Positions 1 to 7,150 of a stretch of DNA of 12,064 bases are shown piece after piece. The stretch is from positions 1 through 12,064 of the forward strand of contig DCIE01000012.1 in the NCBI GenBank assembly GCA_002315765.1. The letters are read 5' to 3'. The notes beneath the pieces are model-generated. The model was not told the origin of the DNA. It ran no database searches and worked only from the letters and a program-made list of their open reading frames with translations. The position numbers were made by a program, and so were the translations under genes. Each line of letters opens with the position of its first letter. Positions within the stretch are counted from its first letter, which is position 1. This stretch comes from Ruminococcaceae bacterium UBA1734 (lineage in GTDB: Bacteria; Bacillota; Clostridia; Oscillospirales; Acutalibacteraceae).

Positions 1-101
1 AGTGAGGATATTTGATATTCACAACAGCTGACATTTACGGTCATCTTGATGACGGCAGAAAGAGGAAGATTGCCGATGCCATTTCGGGACTAATAGGATA
101 A
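1..101 (+). pseudogene. Tyrosine recombinase (phage/ICE integrase), broken C-terminal end
   Basis: Reading from base 6 gives GYLIFTTADIYGHLDDGRKR followed by KIADAISGLIG and a stop at 99-101. The TTADIYGHLDD pattern is the C-terminal box of tyrosine recombinases, in which the Tyr is the nucleophile that attacks the DNA. In intact enzymes the box is preceded by an LGHS-type motif, but here the frame hits TGA at 3-5. GATATT occurs twice, at 7-12 and 14-19, so a short duplication may have shifted the frame. The gene enters from the left edge and points at the 3' end of tRNA-Pro, the usual arrangement for an element integrated into a tRNA gene. Seen: the motif, the stop and the duplication. Inferred: a decayed integrase of an element to the left. 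Confidence 0.7.
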
Positions 102-125
102 TCATCAGATACCTATGCTTGGAAT

Positions 126-149
126 TTAGGTAGAACTTTAGGTAGAACT
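126..149. repeat. Tandem 12-bp direct repeat next to integrase end
   Basis: TTAGGTAGAACT occurs twice back to back, at 126-137 and 138-149, between the integrase stop and the tRNA. Short direct repeats beside an integrase gene can be arm-type binding sites for integrase or excisionase. That role is inferred from position only. Confidence 0.6.
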
Positions 150-169
150 CGGCATTTTTTATACCTGAC

Positions 170-214
170 AAAAAACTGAAAGACCGCACAAACCTACTGT
201 TCATGCGGTCTTTC
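170..214 (-). terminator. Intrinsic terminator of tRNA-Pro
   Basis: An 11-bp perfect stem (178-188 with 204-214) is followed on the minus strand by six T residues (bases 170-175). It begins three bases beyond the tRNA CCA end and is a standard Rho-independent terminator. Confidence 0.85.
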
Positions 215-216
215 GA

Positions 217-292
217 TGGTCCGAGTGACGGGACTTGAACCCACGGCCTCTTGACCCCCAGTCAAGCGCGCTACCAACTGCGCCACACCCGG
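217..292 (-). tRNA. tRNA-Pro (anticodon GGG)
   Basis: This 76-nt cloverleaf has CCA encoded at 217-219 and a 7-bp acceptor stem (286-292 with 221-227, one G-T wobble). The anticodon stem-loop carries GGG and decodes CCC/CCU. The GTTCAAGTC T-loop is intact. It lies downstream of ptsH on the same strand with no obvious promoter of its own in the gap, and a terminator follows directly. Its 3' end faces the integrase remnant, so it is the likely attachment site of the element to the left. Confidence 0.97.
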
Positions 293-299
293 ATATTTG

Positions 300-327
300 C
301 CTATGTTGAAATCAACATAGGTTTTTT
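300..327 (+). terminator. Hairpin with T-tract between ptsH and tRNA-Pro
   Basis: Perfect 10-bp arms (300-309 and 312-321) are followed by six T residues on the plus strand only. On the minus strand, where ptsH and the tRNA are read, no T-tract follows. It would therefore stop plus-strand transcription coming from the integrase side, or act as a 3' stabilising or processing hairpin for ptsH mRNA. Confidence 0.5.
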
Positions 328-330
328 ATT

Positions 331-594
331 TTAATCAGCAAATCCTGAGTCTACAAGTGCTACTAATTCATCTATTGCTTCCTTTTCGTCATTTCCGTCT
401 GCAATAATCTTTATTGTAGTACCACCGATAATACCAAGAGAAAGAACACCCAAAAGGCTCTTGGCATTCACCTTACGCTCGTCTTTTTCAACCCAAATAG
501 AGGATTTGAATTCATTGGCTTTTTGGATAAAAAAAGTAGCCGGACGAGCATGAAGACCAACTTGATTTTGAATGGTTACATCTTTAACATACAT
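331..594 (-). CDS. ptsH: Phosphocarrier protein HPr
   Basis: An 87-residue protein of normal HPr length. HPr passes phosphate from enzyme I to the sugar-specific EIIA domains of the phosphotransferase system in the cytoplasm. GLHARPA at residues 13-19 contains the catalytic His15. NAKSLLGVLSLG around residues 43-54 contains Ser46, the site of HPr kinase/phosphorylase. With both sites present it can serve transport and, through Ser46-P, CcpA-type carbon catabolite control. Keeping His15 argues against Crh. The ATG has GAGGAG at 603-608. The gene is monocistronic or read on into tRNA-Pro; no enzyme I gene is adjacent. Confidence 0.97.
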   Translation of the reverse strand: MYVKDVTIQNQVGLHARPATFFIQKANEFKSSIWVEKDERKVNAKSLLGVLSLGIIGGTTIKIIADGNDEKEAIDELVALVDSGFAD

Positions 595-639
595 AATTAA
601 TTCTCCTCATAGAAGTTTGTAAGTCCAATTAACAGTAAC

Positions 640-667
640 ATTATAACACATTTTATTGAATCGTCAA
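640..667 (-). promoter_or_regulatory. Sigma-A type promoter of ptsH
   Basis: On the minus strand TTGACG (662-667) and TATAAT (640-645) are separated by 16 bp, about 45 bp upstream of the ptsH start. The 160-bp gap between trmD and ptsH (595-754) holds nothing else I can support; no clear terminator for trmD is visible. Confidence 0.8.
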
Positions 668-754
668 TATTTTGTACATAAGTTCTAATGTTTATCCAAG
701 TTTTACGGTTTAACCATTGTCAAATTTGGTCATATTTACAACATTTTATATGCA

Positions 755-1480
755 CTAATCGTCATTTAGGAGTTTTATGTCTTTTTTGTCAAGTTTGATT
801 TTCCCAAACATTTCCGGTCTTCGGTTTTTTGTGATTAGAAGCGATTGCTTTCTTTTCCATTTTTCTATCTCGGCGTGGTTGCCTGACAGCAAAACCGCAG
901 GAACTTCCCTATCCTTCCACGATGCCGGTCTTGTATATTGAGGGTGCTCAAGAAGTCCTGAAAAATGGCTTTCTTCTTCAAAACACAAATCATCGGATAA
1001 AACTCCCGGTAACATTCTGCAAATTGAATCGGCAAGAACAAGTGCGGGCAATTCTCCGCCGGTCAAAACATAATCACCGATTGAAATTTCCTCATCCACG
1101 ATTTCCTCTATTACTCTCTCGTCAATGCCCTCATAATGTCCGCACAAAATTACCACTCTATCAAGTTTTGACAATTCAACGACTCTCTTTTGGGTTAAAT
1201 TTTCACCTTTTGGGGACATATAAATCAAATGGGGTTTTTCTTCGTTTTCCTCATTATACAAACTTTTATAGCAATCATATATAGGCTGTGCGGACATTAT
1301 CATACCCATTCCGCCACCGTAGGGCGAATCATCAACCTTATTATGTTTATTCCCGGAATAATCCCGTATATTTGTGCATACAACCTTGACCTTTTCGGCT
1401 TTTCTTGCTCTACCTATAATACTTTCTCCGAGTACCGCTTCGCACATCTCGGGGAAAAGCGTCATAATGTCAATCCTCAT
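755..1480 (-). CDS. trmD: tRNA (guanine37-N1)-methyltransferase TrmD
   Basis: A 241-residue SPOUT-class methyltransferase that puts a methyl group from S-adenosylmethionine on N1 of G37 in tRNAs reading CNN codons, preventing +1 frameshifting. Visible hallmarks are MRIDIMTLFPEM at the N-terminus, SPYGGGMGMIM, LCGHYEGIDERV, GDYVLTGGELPALVLAD (trefoil-knot AdoMet site) and SHFSGLLEHPQYTRP. The frame also allows a TTG one codon upstream (1481-1483), but ATG at 1478-1480 sits at good distance from GGGAGGA (about 1487-1493). The start overlaps the end of rimM by 11 bp and its ribosome binding site lies inside rimM, so translation is probably coupled. It is last in the operon; rplS, which follows trmD in many Bacillota, is absent. 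Confidence 0.97.
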   Translation of the reverse strand: MRIDIMTLFPEMCEAVLGESIIGRARKAEKVKVVCTNIRDYSGNKHNKVDDSPYGGGMGMIMSAQPIYDCYKSLYNEENEEKPHLIYMSPKGENLTQKRVVELSKLDRVVILCGHYEGIDERVIEEIVDEEISIGDYVLTGGELPALVLADSICRMLPGVLSDDLCFEEESHFSGLLEHPQYTRPASWKDREVPAVLLSGNHAEIEKWKRKQSLLITKNRRPEMFGKIKLDKKDIKLLNDD

Positions 1481-1976
1481 CAAAAATTCCTCCCATAGGA
1501 CGAATAGTGATTACCTCTTTTTCTACATCAACATTTTCAATAACACTTTCAATAGCCGGAACTAAATACTCTTTTTCCTCTTTCTTTATATGCCAAACAT
1601 CATTAGCCCCGGTTTGGGAAACATCACTTAAAGTTCCTAAAAGTTCGTTACTATCGGCATCGAAAACCTTGCTTCCGATTATTTCGTCAATAAAATATCT
1701 TCCCTGCGGAATAGACATTTCACTTCTTTTAACCAAAAGTATTTTATTTCTCAAAGTCTCGGCTTTTTCTATGCTATCTATTCCCTCAAGAAACAAAAGG
1801 GTAACATTTCCGTGTGCCTTAGCAGAAATAATTTTAACAGCAACTTTATCACCGGTGTAAACGAATTTTGCTTTCTCTAAAAAAGAGGAGTCATCAGACC
1901 AGGGTTGCATACGAAGTCCGCCACGAACACCGTGAGTACCCACAACTTTTCCAACTTCTAAATATTCCTTAATCAT
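1470..1976 (-). CDS. rimM: Ribosome maturation factor RimM
   Basis: A 168-residue protein of normal RimM length. RimM binds S19 and helps mature the 3' (head) domain of 16S rRNA. The N-terminal beta-barrel begins YLEVGKVVGTHGVRGGLRMQP, the family signature. The C-terminal PRC-barrel half includes the IDEIIGSKVFDADSNELLG stretch and ends in ITIRPMGGIFDED. The frame is open for 37 more codons upstream, but those are poor protein sequence and overlap khpA. ATG at 1974-1976 follows AGGAGA at ideal spacing and matches the family start. It is co-transcribed with khpA upstream and trmD downstream. Confidence 0.96.
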   Translation of the reverse strand: MIKEYLEVGKVVGTHGVRGGLRMQPWSDDSSFLEKAKFVYTGDKVAVKIISAKAHGNVTLLFLEGIDSIEKAETLRNKILLVKRSEMSIPQGRYFIDEIIGSKVFDADSNELLGTLSDVSQTGANDVWHIKKEEKEYLVPAIESVIENVDVEKEVITIRPMGGIFDED

Positions 1977-2011
1977 AAAGCTTCTCCTAAAATTATTTCT
2001 AATATACAAAC

Positions 2012-2029
2012 GCCCCCAATTATGGGGGC
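2012..2029 (-). other. Intercistronic GC hairpin between khpA and rimM
   Basis: A 7-bp stem of GCCCCCA/TGGGGGC with loop ATTA, immediately after the khpA stop on the minus strand. No proper T-run follows (GTTTGTATA), so it is more likely a partial attenuator or mRNA-stability element than a full terminator. Confidence 0.5.
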
Positions 2030-2037
2030 ATTTAGAA

Positions 2038-2271
2038 TTAATCAATTTCAACCATGATTTTCTGGTTAGCACGAGCAGCAGCAGCACGCATTACAGTACG
2101 GATTGCCTTAGCAATACGGCCTTCCTTACCGATTACTCTACCCATGTCGCCTTCAGCAACATTAAGGTGATATACGATAACGCCCTCTTCGTTCGGTTCG
2201 TCAACAGTAACATTAACTGCATCAGGAGCCTCAACTAAACCGGAAGCAATAGCTATTAATAATTCTTTCAT
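2038..2271 (-). CDS. khpA: KH-domain RNA-binding protein KhpA (YlqC)
   Basis: A 77-residue single KH domain. The RNA-contacting GxxG loop is in MGRVIGKEGRIAKAIRTV, followed by a basic helix rich in Ala and Arg. In other Bacillota KhpA pairs with KhpB/Jag and binds many RNAs, affecting cell division and elongation. The frame can start at GTG 2278-2280. I prefer ATG 2269-2271 because AGGTGA, a core match to the 16S anti-SD, lies just upstream and overlaps that GTG, and because family members begin MKEL. Its position between rpsP and rimM is the conserved one. Confidence 0.95.
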   Translation of the reverse strand: MKELLIAIASGLVEAPDAVNVTVDEPNEEGVIVYHLNVAEGDMGRVIGKEGRIAKAIRTVMRAAAARANQKIMVEID

Positions 2272-2303
2272 TTGATTCACCTATCTTTCAAAAACCGGAA
2301 ATT

Positions 2304-2331
2304 AATACAAAATAGCAAAGCGCTTTGTATT
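2304..2331. repeat. Inverted repeat between rpsP and khpA
   Basis: AATACAAA (2304-2311) and TTTGTATT (2324-2331) form an 8-bp stem around a 12-nt loop in the 69-bp rpsP-khpA gap. It has no T-tract and is probably an intercistronic RNA hairpin that may tune relative expression. Confidence 0.45.
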
Positions 2332-2349
2332 TCATCATTTGATTAACAA

Positions 2350-2595
2350 TTACTCAATAATTCCGTTTTTCTTAAGCAATGCTTTTACTGTGTCGGTAGG
2401 TTGTGCACCGTTCTTTATCCACTGCTTTGCCTTATCGCCGTCAATAGAAACAACAGCCGGGTCCTTTGTAGGGTCATAAGTACCGATTTCTTCGATAAAA
2501 CGACCGTTACGCGGATATCTTGAATCAGCAACAACTACACGATAGAAAGGAGCTCTTTTTGCACCGAGTCTGCGAAGTCTAATCTTTACTGCCAT
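2350..2595 (-). CDS. rpsP: 30S ribosomal protein S16
   Basis: An 81-residue protein of the usual bS16 length, beginning MAVKIRLRRLGAKRAPFYR and followed by VVADSRYPRNGRFIEEIGTY, the near-universal S16 N-terminus. The segment around residues 53-80 (DGDKAKQWIKNGAQPTDTVK) is the conserved C-terminal helix region. S16 stabilises the 5' domain of 16S rRNA during 30S assembly. GGAGGTG precedes the ATG. It lies between ffh and khpA in the conserved operon. Confidence 0.98.
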   Translation of the reverse strand: MAVKIRLRRLGAKRAPFYRVVVADSRYPRNGRFIEEIGTYDPTKDPAVVSIDGDKAKQWIKNGAQPTDTVKALLKKNGIIE

Positions 2596-2642
2596 CTAAA
2601 ATACACCTCCATAAATAAACTGATATTTAAAAGGAAAAATCC

Positions 2643-3992
2643 TTATAAACCGAAATCCTTTGGATTAAATCCGCCCATGCCACGCATCATTTTGCGCTTT
2701 TGTCCTTTTGAATTCATTTGCTTAAACATTTTTTTCATCTGTTCATACTGCTTAAGCAATCTATTAACCTCTTCAACCGATTGACCGCATCCTGCGGCAA
2801 TTCTACGCTTTCTTGAAGCATTAATGATGTCGGGCTTTGCCTTTTCTTTTTTTGTCATAGACTTGATTATTGCCTCAATCCGAAGCATTTGTCTATCATC
2901 AACATCAACATCTCTCAGTTGCTTTTCCATTCCCGGAATCATTGATAGCAAACTTTTTAGACTGCCCATTTTCTTAATTTGTTGGAACTGGTCAAGCAAA
3001 TCATTTAGGTCAAACTTATTTTCCTGCAAACGCTTTGCGGCTTCTTCGGCTTTCTTCTCGTCAAGTTCACCTTCCACTCTTTCAATAAGCGAAAGCATAT
3101 CACCCATACCGAGAATTCTTGTCGCCATTCTATCAGGATGGAACTCCTCCAAAGCATCAAGCTTTTCTCCGACACCGGCAAACATAATCGGCTTTCCCGT
3201 AACAGCTCTAACCGAAAGTGCCGCACCGCCACGGGTATCACCGTCAAGCTTTGTCAGTATAACGCCGTCTATTTCAAGAATATCGTTAAATGCCTTGGCG
3301 ATATTAACTGCATCTTGACCCACCATGGAGTCAACTACCAACAGAATATTATCAATTTCGACTGCCTTTGTTATACGGATAAGCTCATCCATAAGCTCGG
3401 TATCAACATGAAGTCTACCGGCAGTATCTAAAATAACATAGTCGTGGCCGTAATCTCTTGCATAAGAAACAGCTTCAACAATAGTCTTTTCCGGCTTTTG
3501 AGTGCCTTTTTCAAATACGGGTACGCCAACTTGACCACCCACAACCTTTAACTGCTCAATTGCGGCAGGTCTATATATATCTCCTGCCACAAGCATAGGT
3601 CTATGGCCGTTTGACTTTAAAAACTTTGCAAGTTTTGCGCTATGGGTAGTTTTACCTGAACCCTGCAAACCGCACATCATAATAATAGTCGGTATTTTCG
3701 AAGCGGTTTTAAGTCTTGCCTGACTTGTACCCATTAGATTAGTAAGTTCTTCTCTTACAATCTTAATTACCGTTTGAGCCGGTGTAAGACTTTCAAAAAC
3801 TTTTTCTCCGATACATTTTTCGCTAACCGAGTTGGTGAAATCCTTTGCGACTTTATAGTTTACATCGGCTTCCAAAAGCGCTAAACGCACCTCTCGCATT
3901 GCCTCTTTAATATCACTTTCGCTTAATTTACCGCGATTTTTCAATTTTTTAAATACACCGCTTAATTTATCCGAAAGATTATCAAAAGCCAC
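2643..3992 (-). CDS. ffh: Signal recognition particle GTPase Ffh (SRP54)
   Basis: A 449-residue, full-length Ffh. It binds 4.5S/6S RNA and signal sequences of nascent membrane and secreted proteins and delivers ribosomes to FtsY. The N domain is residues 1-90. The G domain has the P-loop GLQGSGKTT near 108-116, GDIYRPAA near 137-144, DTAGRLHVD near 189-197 and TKLDGDTRGG near 247-256. The M domain (about 310-435) contains the RNA-binding SRKRRIAAGCGQSVEEVNRLLKQ stretch and methionine-rich helices. The start codon is GTG at 3990-3992, with AAGGACGGTGAG overlapping and following the ylxM stop; the gap to ylxM is 15 bp. Confidence 0.98.
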   Translation of the reverse strand: MAFDNLSDKLSGVFKKLKNRGKLSESDIKEAMREVRLALLEADVNYKVAKDFTNSVSEKCIGEKVFESLTPAQTVIKIVREELTNLMGTSQARLKTASKIPTIIMMCGLQGSGKTTHSAKLAKFLKSNGHRPMLVAGDIYRPAAIEQLKVVGGQVGVPVFEKGTQKPEKTIVEAVSYARDYGHDYVILDTAGRLHVDTELMDELIRITKAVEIDNILLVVDSMVGQDAVNIAKAFNDILEIDGVILTKLDGDTRGGAALSVRAVTGKPIMFAGVGEKLDALEEFHPDRMATRILGMGDMLSLIERVEGELDEKKAEEAAKRLQENKFDLNDLLDQFQQIKKMGSLKSLLSMIPGMEKQLRDVDVDDRQMLRIEAIIKSMTKKEKAKPDIINASRKRRIAAGCGQSVEEVNRLLKQYEQMKKMFKQMNSKGQKRKMMRGMGGFNPKDFGL

Positions 3993-4007
3993 TAAATCTC
4001 ACCGTCC

Positions 4008-4319
4008 TTAAAAATTATCAATAAAATCTATAAGTTTCGGAAGCAAATCCGAATTGCCGTTTTTTACTTCGCCGCCGAGTTTTCTCAGTACGGAAATTTT
4101 ATTATAATAACCGCACTTATCTTCCCACTCATAAAGCTTTGCCGAGGTGCGCTTAATTAAATCCAGCACAGCCTGTCTTGTTATGCCCTCGTTCTCGGCA
4201 ATTTCTCCAAGAGACAAATCCTCATCAAAATAAGCTGAAATTACGCGGCGTTGCTTATGGTTTAAAAACTCGCCGTAAATGTCGTTTAATGCACCTACGA
4301 ACAAATCCTTTTCCGACAT
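4008..4319 (-). CDS. ylxM: YlxM-family HTH regulator (UPF0122), SRP operon
   Basis: A 103-residue protein with a sigma-70 region-4-like helix-turn-helix. NHKQRRVISAYFDEDLSLGE is followed by IAENEGITRQAVLDLIKRTSAKLYEWE at about residues 20-67. YlxM is encoded directly upstream of ffh in Bacillota and acts with the SRP pathway, proposed in streptococci to modulate SRP GTPase or SRP RNA interaction. ATG has GAGGTGG at 4324-4330. This is the first gene of the operon and has its own consensus promoter. Confidence 0.94.
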   Translation of the reverse strand: MSEKDLFVGALNDIYGEFLNHKQRRVISAYFDEDLSLGEIAENEGITRQAVLDLIKRTSAKLYEWEDKCGYYNKISVLRKLGGEVKNGNSDLLPKLIDFIDNF

Positions 4320-4332
4320 AATTCCACCTCTT

Positions 4333-4353
4333 TGTAAAGTTTTTATCTTTACA
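4333..4353 (-). other. 5'-UTR hairpin ahead of the ylxM ribosome binding site
   Basis: TGTAAAG (4333-4339) and CTTTACA (4347-4353) form a 7-bp stem in the ylxM leader, a few bases upstream of GAGGTGG. It could modulate translation of the first gene; no known riboswitch or leader motif is recognised. Confidence 0.4.
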
Positions 4354-4361
4354 GCCTTGTT

Positions 4362-4390
4362 AGTATATCACAAACAAGCCACTCTGTCAA
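4362..4390 (-). promoter_or_regulatory. Sigma-A promoter of the ylxM-ffh-rpsP-khpA-rimM-trmD operon
   Basis: On the minus strand TTGACA (4385-4390) and TATACT (4362-4367) are separated by exactly 17 bp, roughly 45 bp upstream of the ylxM start. Confidence 0.88.
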
Positions 4391-4410
4391 GTTTTTTTCT
4401 TTACACTATT

Positions 4411-7044
4411 TTATTCATCAAATAAATCGGTATTTATGGAAAAACCGTTATTTGTAATATTTTGAGAAATTTCATCATCAAACACCGATTTAATTTCACT
4501 ATGGTCGGGTATTTTCTCATTGTCCATTTCCTCATAGGTATCCTCGAAAACATCTTCAAAATTAAATTCGGTTTCGGCAATTTCTTCTTTGTGCCACTTA
4601 TCAATAAGTTTTGTCCCCTCGGGATATTCCGTATTTCCGCTATTGCGTTTAACAATAGAAGAAGCAATAAGATAATAAATAATGAAGATACAAAGTCCGC
4701 CTAAAGAAATATAAATGCCGTAATTCAATCCGGGAGTTTTGTAAGTGAACTTAATTTCACTTGTTCCCGAAGGAACCAAAACAGCCATAAAGCCTTTATT
4801 TGCCTTTTCAATTGTTACCGGGCTGCCGTTTACAGTCGCACTCCAACCCTCATCGTACGGCACCGAGAAGAATACCAGGGATTTTTCTTCCCGTTCAACG
4901 GTGGCGGTGAAACTACCATTTGAAATATCAAACTGTTTTGCACTTGTTTTGCTTAAATTCTCACAGTCCTTTTGCATTTCGTCATCAGTAAACAAAAGGG
5001 TTGTTTCGTTTATATCCGCATCGGTATTATTTTGTGGGTTATTTTCCAAATCCTCTATATTGGTAAGACAATCACTGTATTTTTCAATTTGGTCTTGGTC
5101 AAGCAATATGGCCTTTAACATCATTCTGCTTCGTTCATCACCCGAAAGGTCAGCCATATATTCACTTGTTACATAATATTTATACGAAAATCCGTAAGGC
5201 ACATAATTGTCATTGGTGTATATATAATAGCCGTTTGATGTCTTTAGATAACTGTATCCCGGCATTTTAGGCTGACCTTCGCTGTTTGTAAAGCTTTCCC
5301 CATCGGTACGGTTTAACAAGTATTTAACCGAAAGCAAAGAACGAATGGCCGGAACCTCTGTACCCGCACGACTGCCGACAGTCCGTTCAACCCCGATATA
5401 GGTATAAAAACCCGTAACAGAAGCAGGTACTATTGAATGGAAGGCATTAATTGAAGGAAGCTCTAAAAACATACCGGTATTGTCAATACCGTCATAGGTA
5501 TCTATTCTGAAATTTGTGTCATCCTCAAGAGATACGCTACCCTCAATAAGGTCATCAATAACACTTGTTTTAATATCGTAAGAATGAGACCTGCCACAGA
5601 CTATAAAGAAAAGAGAATATATTATCGACACGGTGCAAATAAGTGCAACAGAAGTAACAAAGAAATCCTTTAGACTTGTTTTTCTGAGTTTTAGCAACAT
5701 AAGTGTTGCAAACAACGATATTACCGAAATACCGACTGTAACCCAAAATCTCATAACATAGGTCAAATCGGTGTCTTGGGTATAAAGTCCGAAAACGATT
5801 TTTCCGTTTATTCTTTGCGGGAACAGACCTATAACTAATGCAAACCCTATTGTTACACCGGTTGCCCACTTTAATCCCGAAGAAAAATCAATTGTTTTGT
5901 CCTCAAAAAGTGTTACGGTAGCAAGACTCATAATCAATATAGGCATATAAAACCATCTTGCGTAATAGGCGGTATTAAAAGCATAAAAAGCACTATTGAG
6001 CACCGGTACCATAGCCATAAAAATACATATTCCGATTACCCTTTTCATCCAAGAACCTTTTTTCTCAATAAACAGCGTAAATACACCGGTCATACCGAAA
6101 ACAGGCAACCATCCGCCGAGAGACGACCATTTTACATCGGCTTCGGGGAAAAACACCGGTCTTGCGGGAATATCCGGAGGAAAGAAGAAACATTCGATAA
6201 TATTAAGATATATTTGTTCTTTTCCGTATGTTATTCCGCTCCAACCGATAAGAAAATCGGATATCCTTGAATTTCCCATAATGGCATAAAGTGAAGGAAT
6301 AAGCAAGAACGCCGCCAAACAAACACCCAAAACCGATTCAAAAACAATTGCCAACAATCTTGAAAACTTGAACTTTATTGCACCGGAAAATATACGCACA
6401 AAATAATATATTACGGCGAATACCACCATTCCGAAAAAGAAAAAGTAATTTACAACTGCGCACAAGGCAACGGCTAAAGCAAATACTCCTCTTTTATTTT
6501 CTGTCAGCAGAAGCTCCATTGCCAACAGCAAAAGCGGAAAACATATTATAGCTTCATGAAAATGATTGAAAAATATGTTATAAACCGAAAATCCCGAAAA
6601 AGCATATAAAAGTCCGCCGATACAAGCAGCCTGGGGAGTTCTTGTAAATCGTCTTATATAAACATAAGCCGTAAATGCCGCACAGCCGAATTTTAAAATA
6701 AGAAGCGGACCCATTAGATATGGGACAAAGCTATTCGGAAAAGGAATTGTCAGCCAGAAAAAAGGACTTCCAAGCAGGTAGAAACTATACGAGCCGATAA
6801 AATTTGAACCTAAATCGGTATACCAATTCCAAGAAATGTTACCTTCCCTAATCATTTTATGGCACATTTGATAGAAAGGAATTTGCTGAACATTAAAATC
6901 CCCGTAGAAAATAAAATACCCCTCACTCTGCACCATAAAAGGAATAAATATTATCAAAGCGGTAAGAATTGCCAAAATAAAGGTAAAGCCCTTCATTTCT
7001 TTTTGCTTTGTAAGTATGGTTTTTTTTGCATAAGAAAAATTCAA
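4411..7044 (-). CDS. YfhO-family multi-pass membrane protein (GT-C type)
   Basis: An integral membrane protein of about 877 residues, of the YfhO family (PF09586). Family members resemble GT-C glycosyltransferases and are linked to adding sugars to teichoic acids or other envelope polymers. A first membrane helix near residues 19-38 is followed by a loop with GDFNVQQIPFYQM, whose acidic residue near 49 sits where GT-C enzymes keep a catalytic Asp. Many hydrophobic helices run to about residue 480. The extracytoplasmic C-terminal part ends in the family signature VPYDEGWSATVNGSPV (about 728-743), a last helix near 776-798 and a long acidic tail with many Glu/Asp. The start is TTG at 7042-7044, because GGAGGA (about 7051-7056) lies at the right distance; the frame continues only 7 codons further. 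The glycan acceptor is unknown. Confidence 0.88.
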   Translation of the reverse strand: MNFSYAKKTILTKQKEMKGFTFILAILTALIIFIPFMVQSEGYFIFYGDFNVQQIPFYQMCHKMIREGNISWNWYTDLGSNFIGSYSFYLLGSPFFWLTIPFPNSFVPYLMGPLLILKFGCAAFTAYVYIRRFTRTPQAACIGGLLYAFSGFSVYNIFFNHFHEAIICFPLLLLAMELLLTENKRGVFALAVALCAVVNYFFFFGMVVFAVIYYFVRIFSGAIKFKFSRLLAIVFESVLGVCLAAFLLIPSLYAIMGNSRISDFLIGWSGITYGKEQIYLNIIECFFFPPDIPARPVFFPEADVKWSSLGGWLPVFGMTGVFTLFIEKKGSWMKRVIGICIFMAMVPVLNSAFYAFNTAYYARWFYMPILIMSLATVTLFEDKTIDFSSGLKWATGVTIGFALVIGLFPQRINGKIVFGLYTQDTDLTYVMRFWVTVGISVISLFATLMLLKLRKTSLKDFFVTSVALICTVSIIYSLFFIVCGRSHSYDIKTSVIDDLIEGSVSLEDDTNFRIDTYDGIDNTGMFLELPSINAFHSIVPASVTGFYTYIGVERTVGSRAGTEVPAIRSLLSVKYLLNRTDGESFTNSEGQPKMPGYSYLKTSNGYYIYTNDNYVPYGFSYKYYVTSEYMADLSGDERSRMMLKAILLDQDQIEKYSDCLTNIEDLENNPQNNTDADINETTLLFTDDEMQKDCENLSKTSAKQFDISNGSFTATVEREEKSLVFFSVPYDEGWSATVNGSPVTIEKANKGFMAVLVPSGTSEIKFTYKTPGLNYGIYISLGGLCIFIIYYLIASSIVKRNSGNTEYPEGTKLIDKWHKEEIAETEFNFEDVFEDTYEEMDNEKIPDHSEIKSVFDDEISQNITNNGFSINTDLFDE

Positions 7045-7069
7045 AACAAGTCCTCCGTTAAACAATAAA

Positions 7070-7098
7070 TTGACAAGATATGCCTATATCATTATAAT
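7070..7098 (+). promoter_or_regulatory. Consensus sigma-A promoter of yfbR-like gene
   Basis: TTGACA (7070-7075), a 17-bp spacer and TATAAT (7093-7098) are a perfect match to consensus, about 50 bp ahead of the start at 7151. It lies in the divergent gap, just upstream of the yfhO start region. Confidence 0.9.
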
Positions 7099-7150
7099 TT
7101 ATATTAGTATAACAAATTATTACATAATATTCAATAAGGAGAATGAAAAA

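Noticed and set aside
19..204. Minus-strand open frame at the left edge
   Set aside because: It overlaps the tRNA-Pro terminator and the integrase end, with no ribosome binding site or recognisable product.
1977..2087. N-terminal extension of rimM
   Set aside because: It would overlap khpA, is unlike the family N-terminus, and ATG 1974-1976 has AGGAGA at the right distance.
2824..3318. Long plus-strand open frame opposite ffh
   Set aside because: It is a low-complexity Ser/Phe/Ile-rich shadow of the strongly supported ffh coding sequence.
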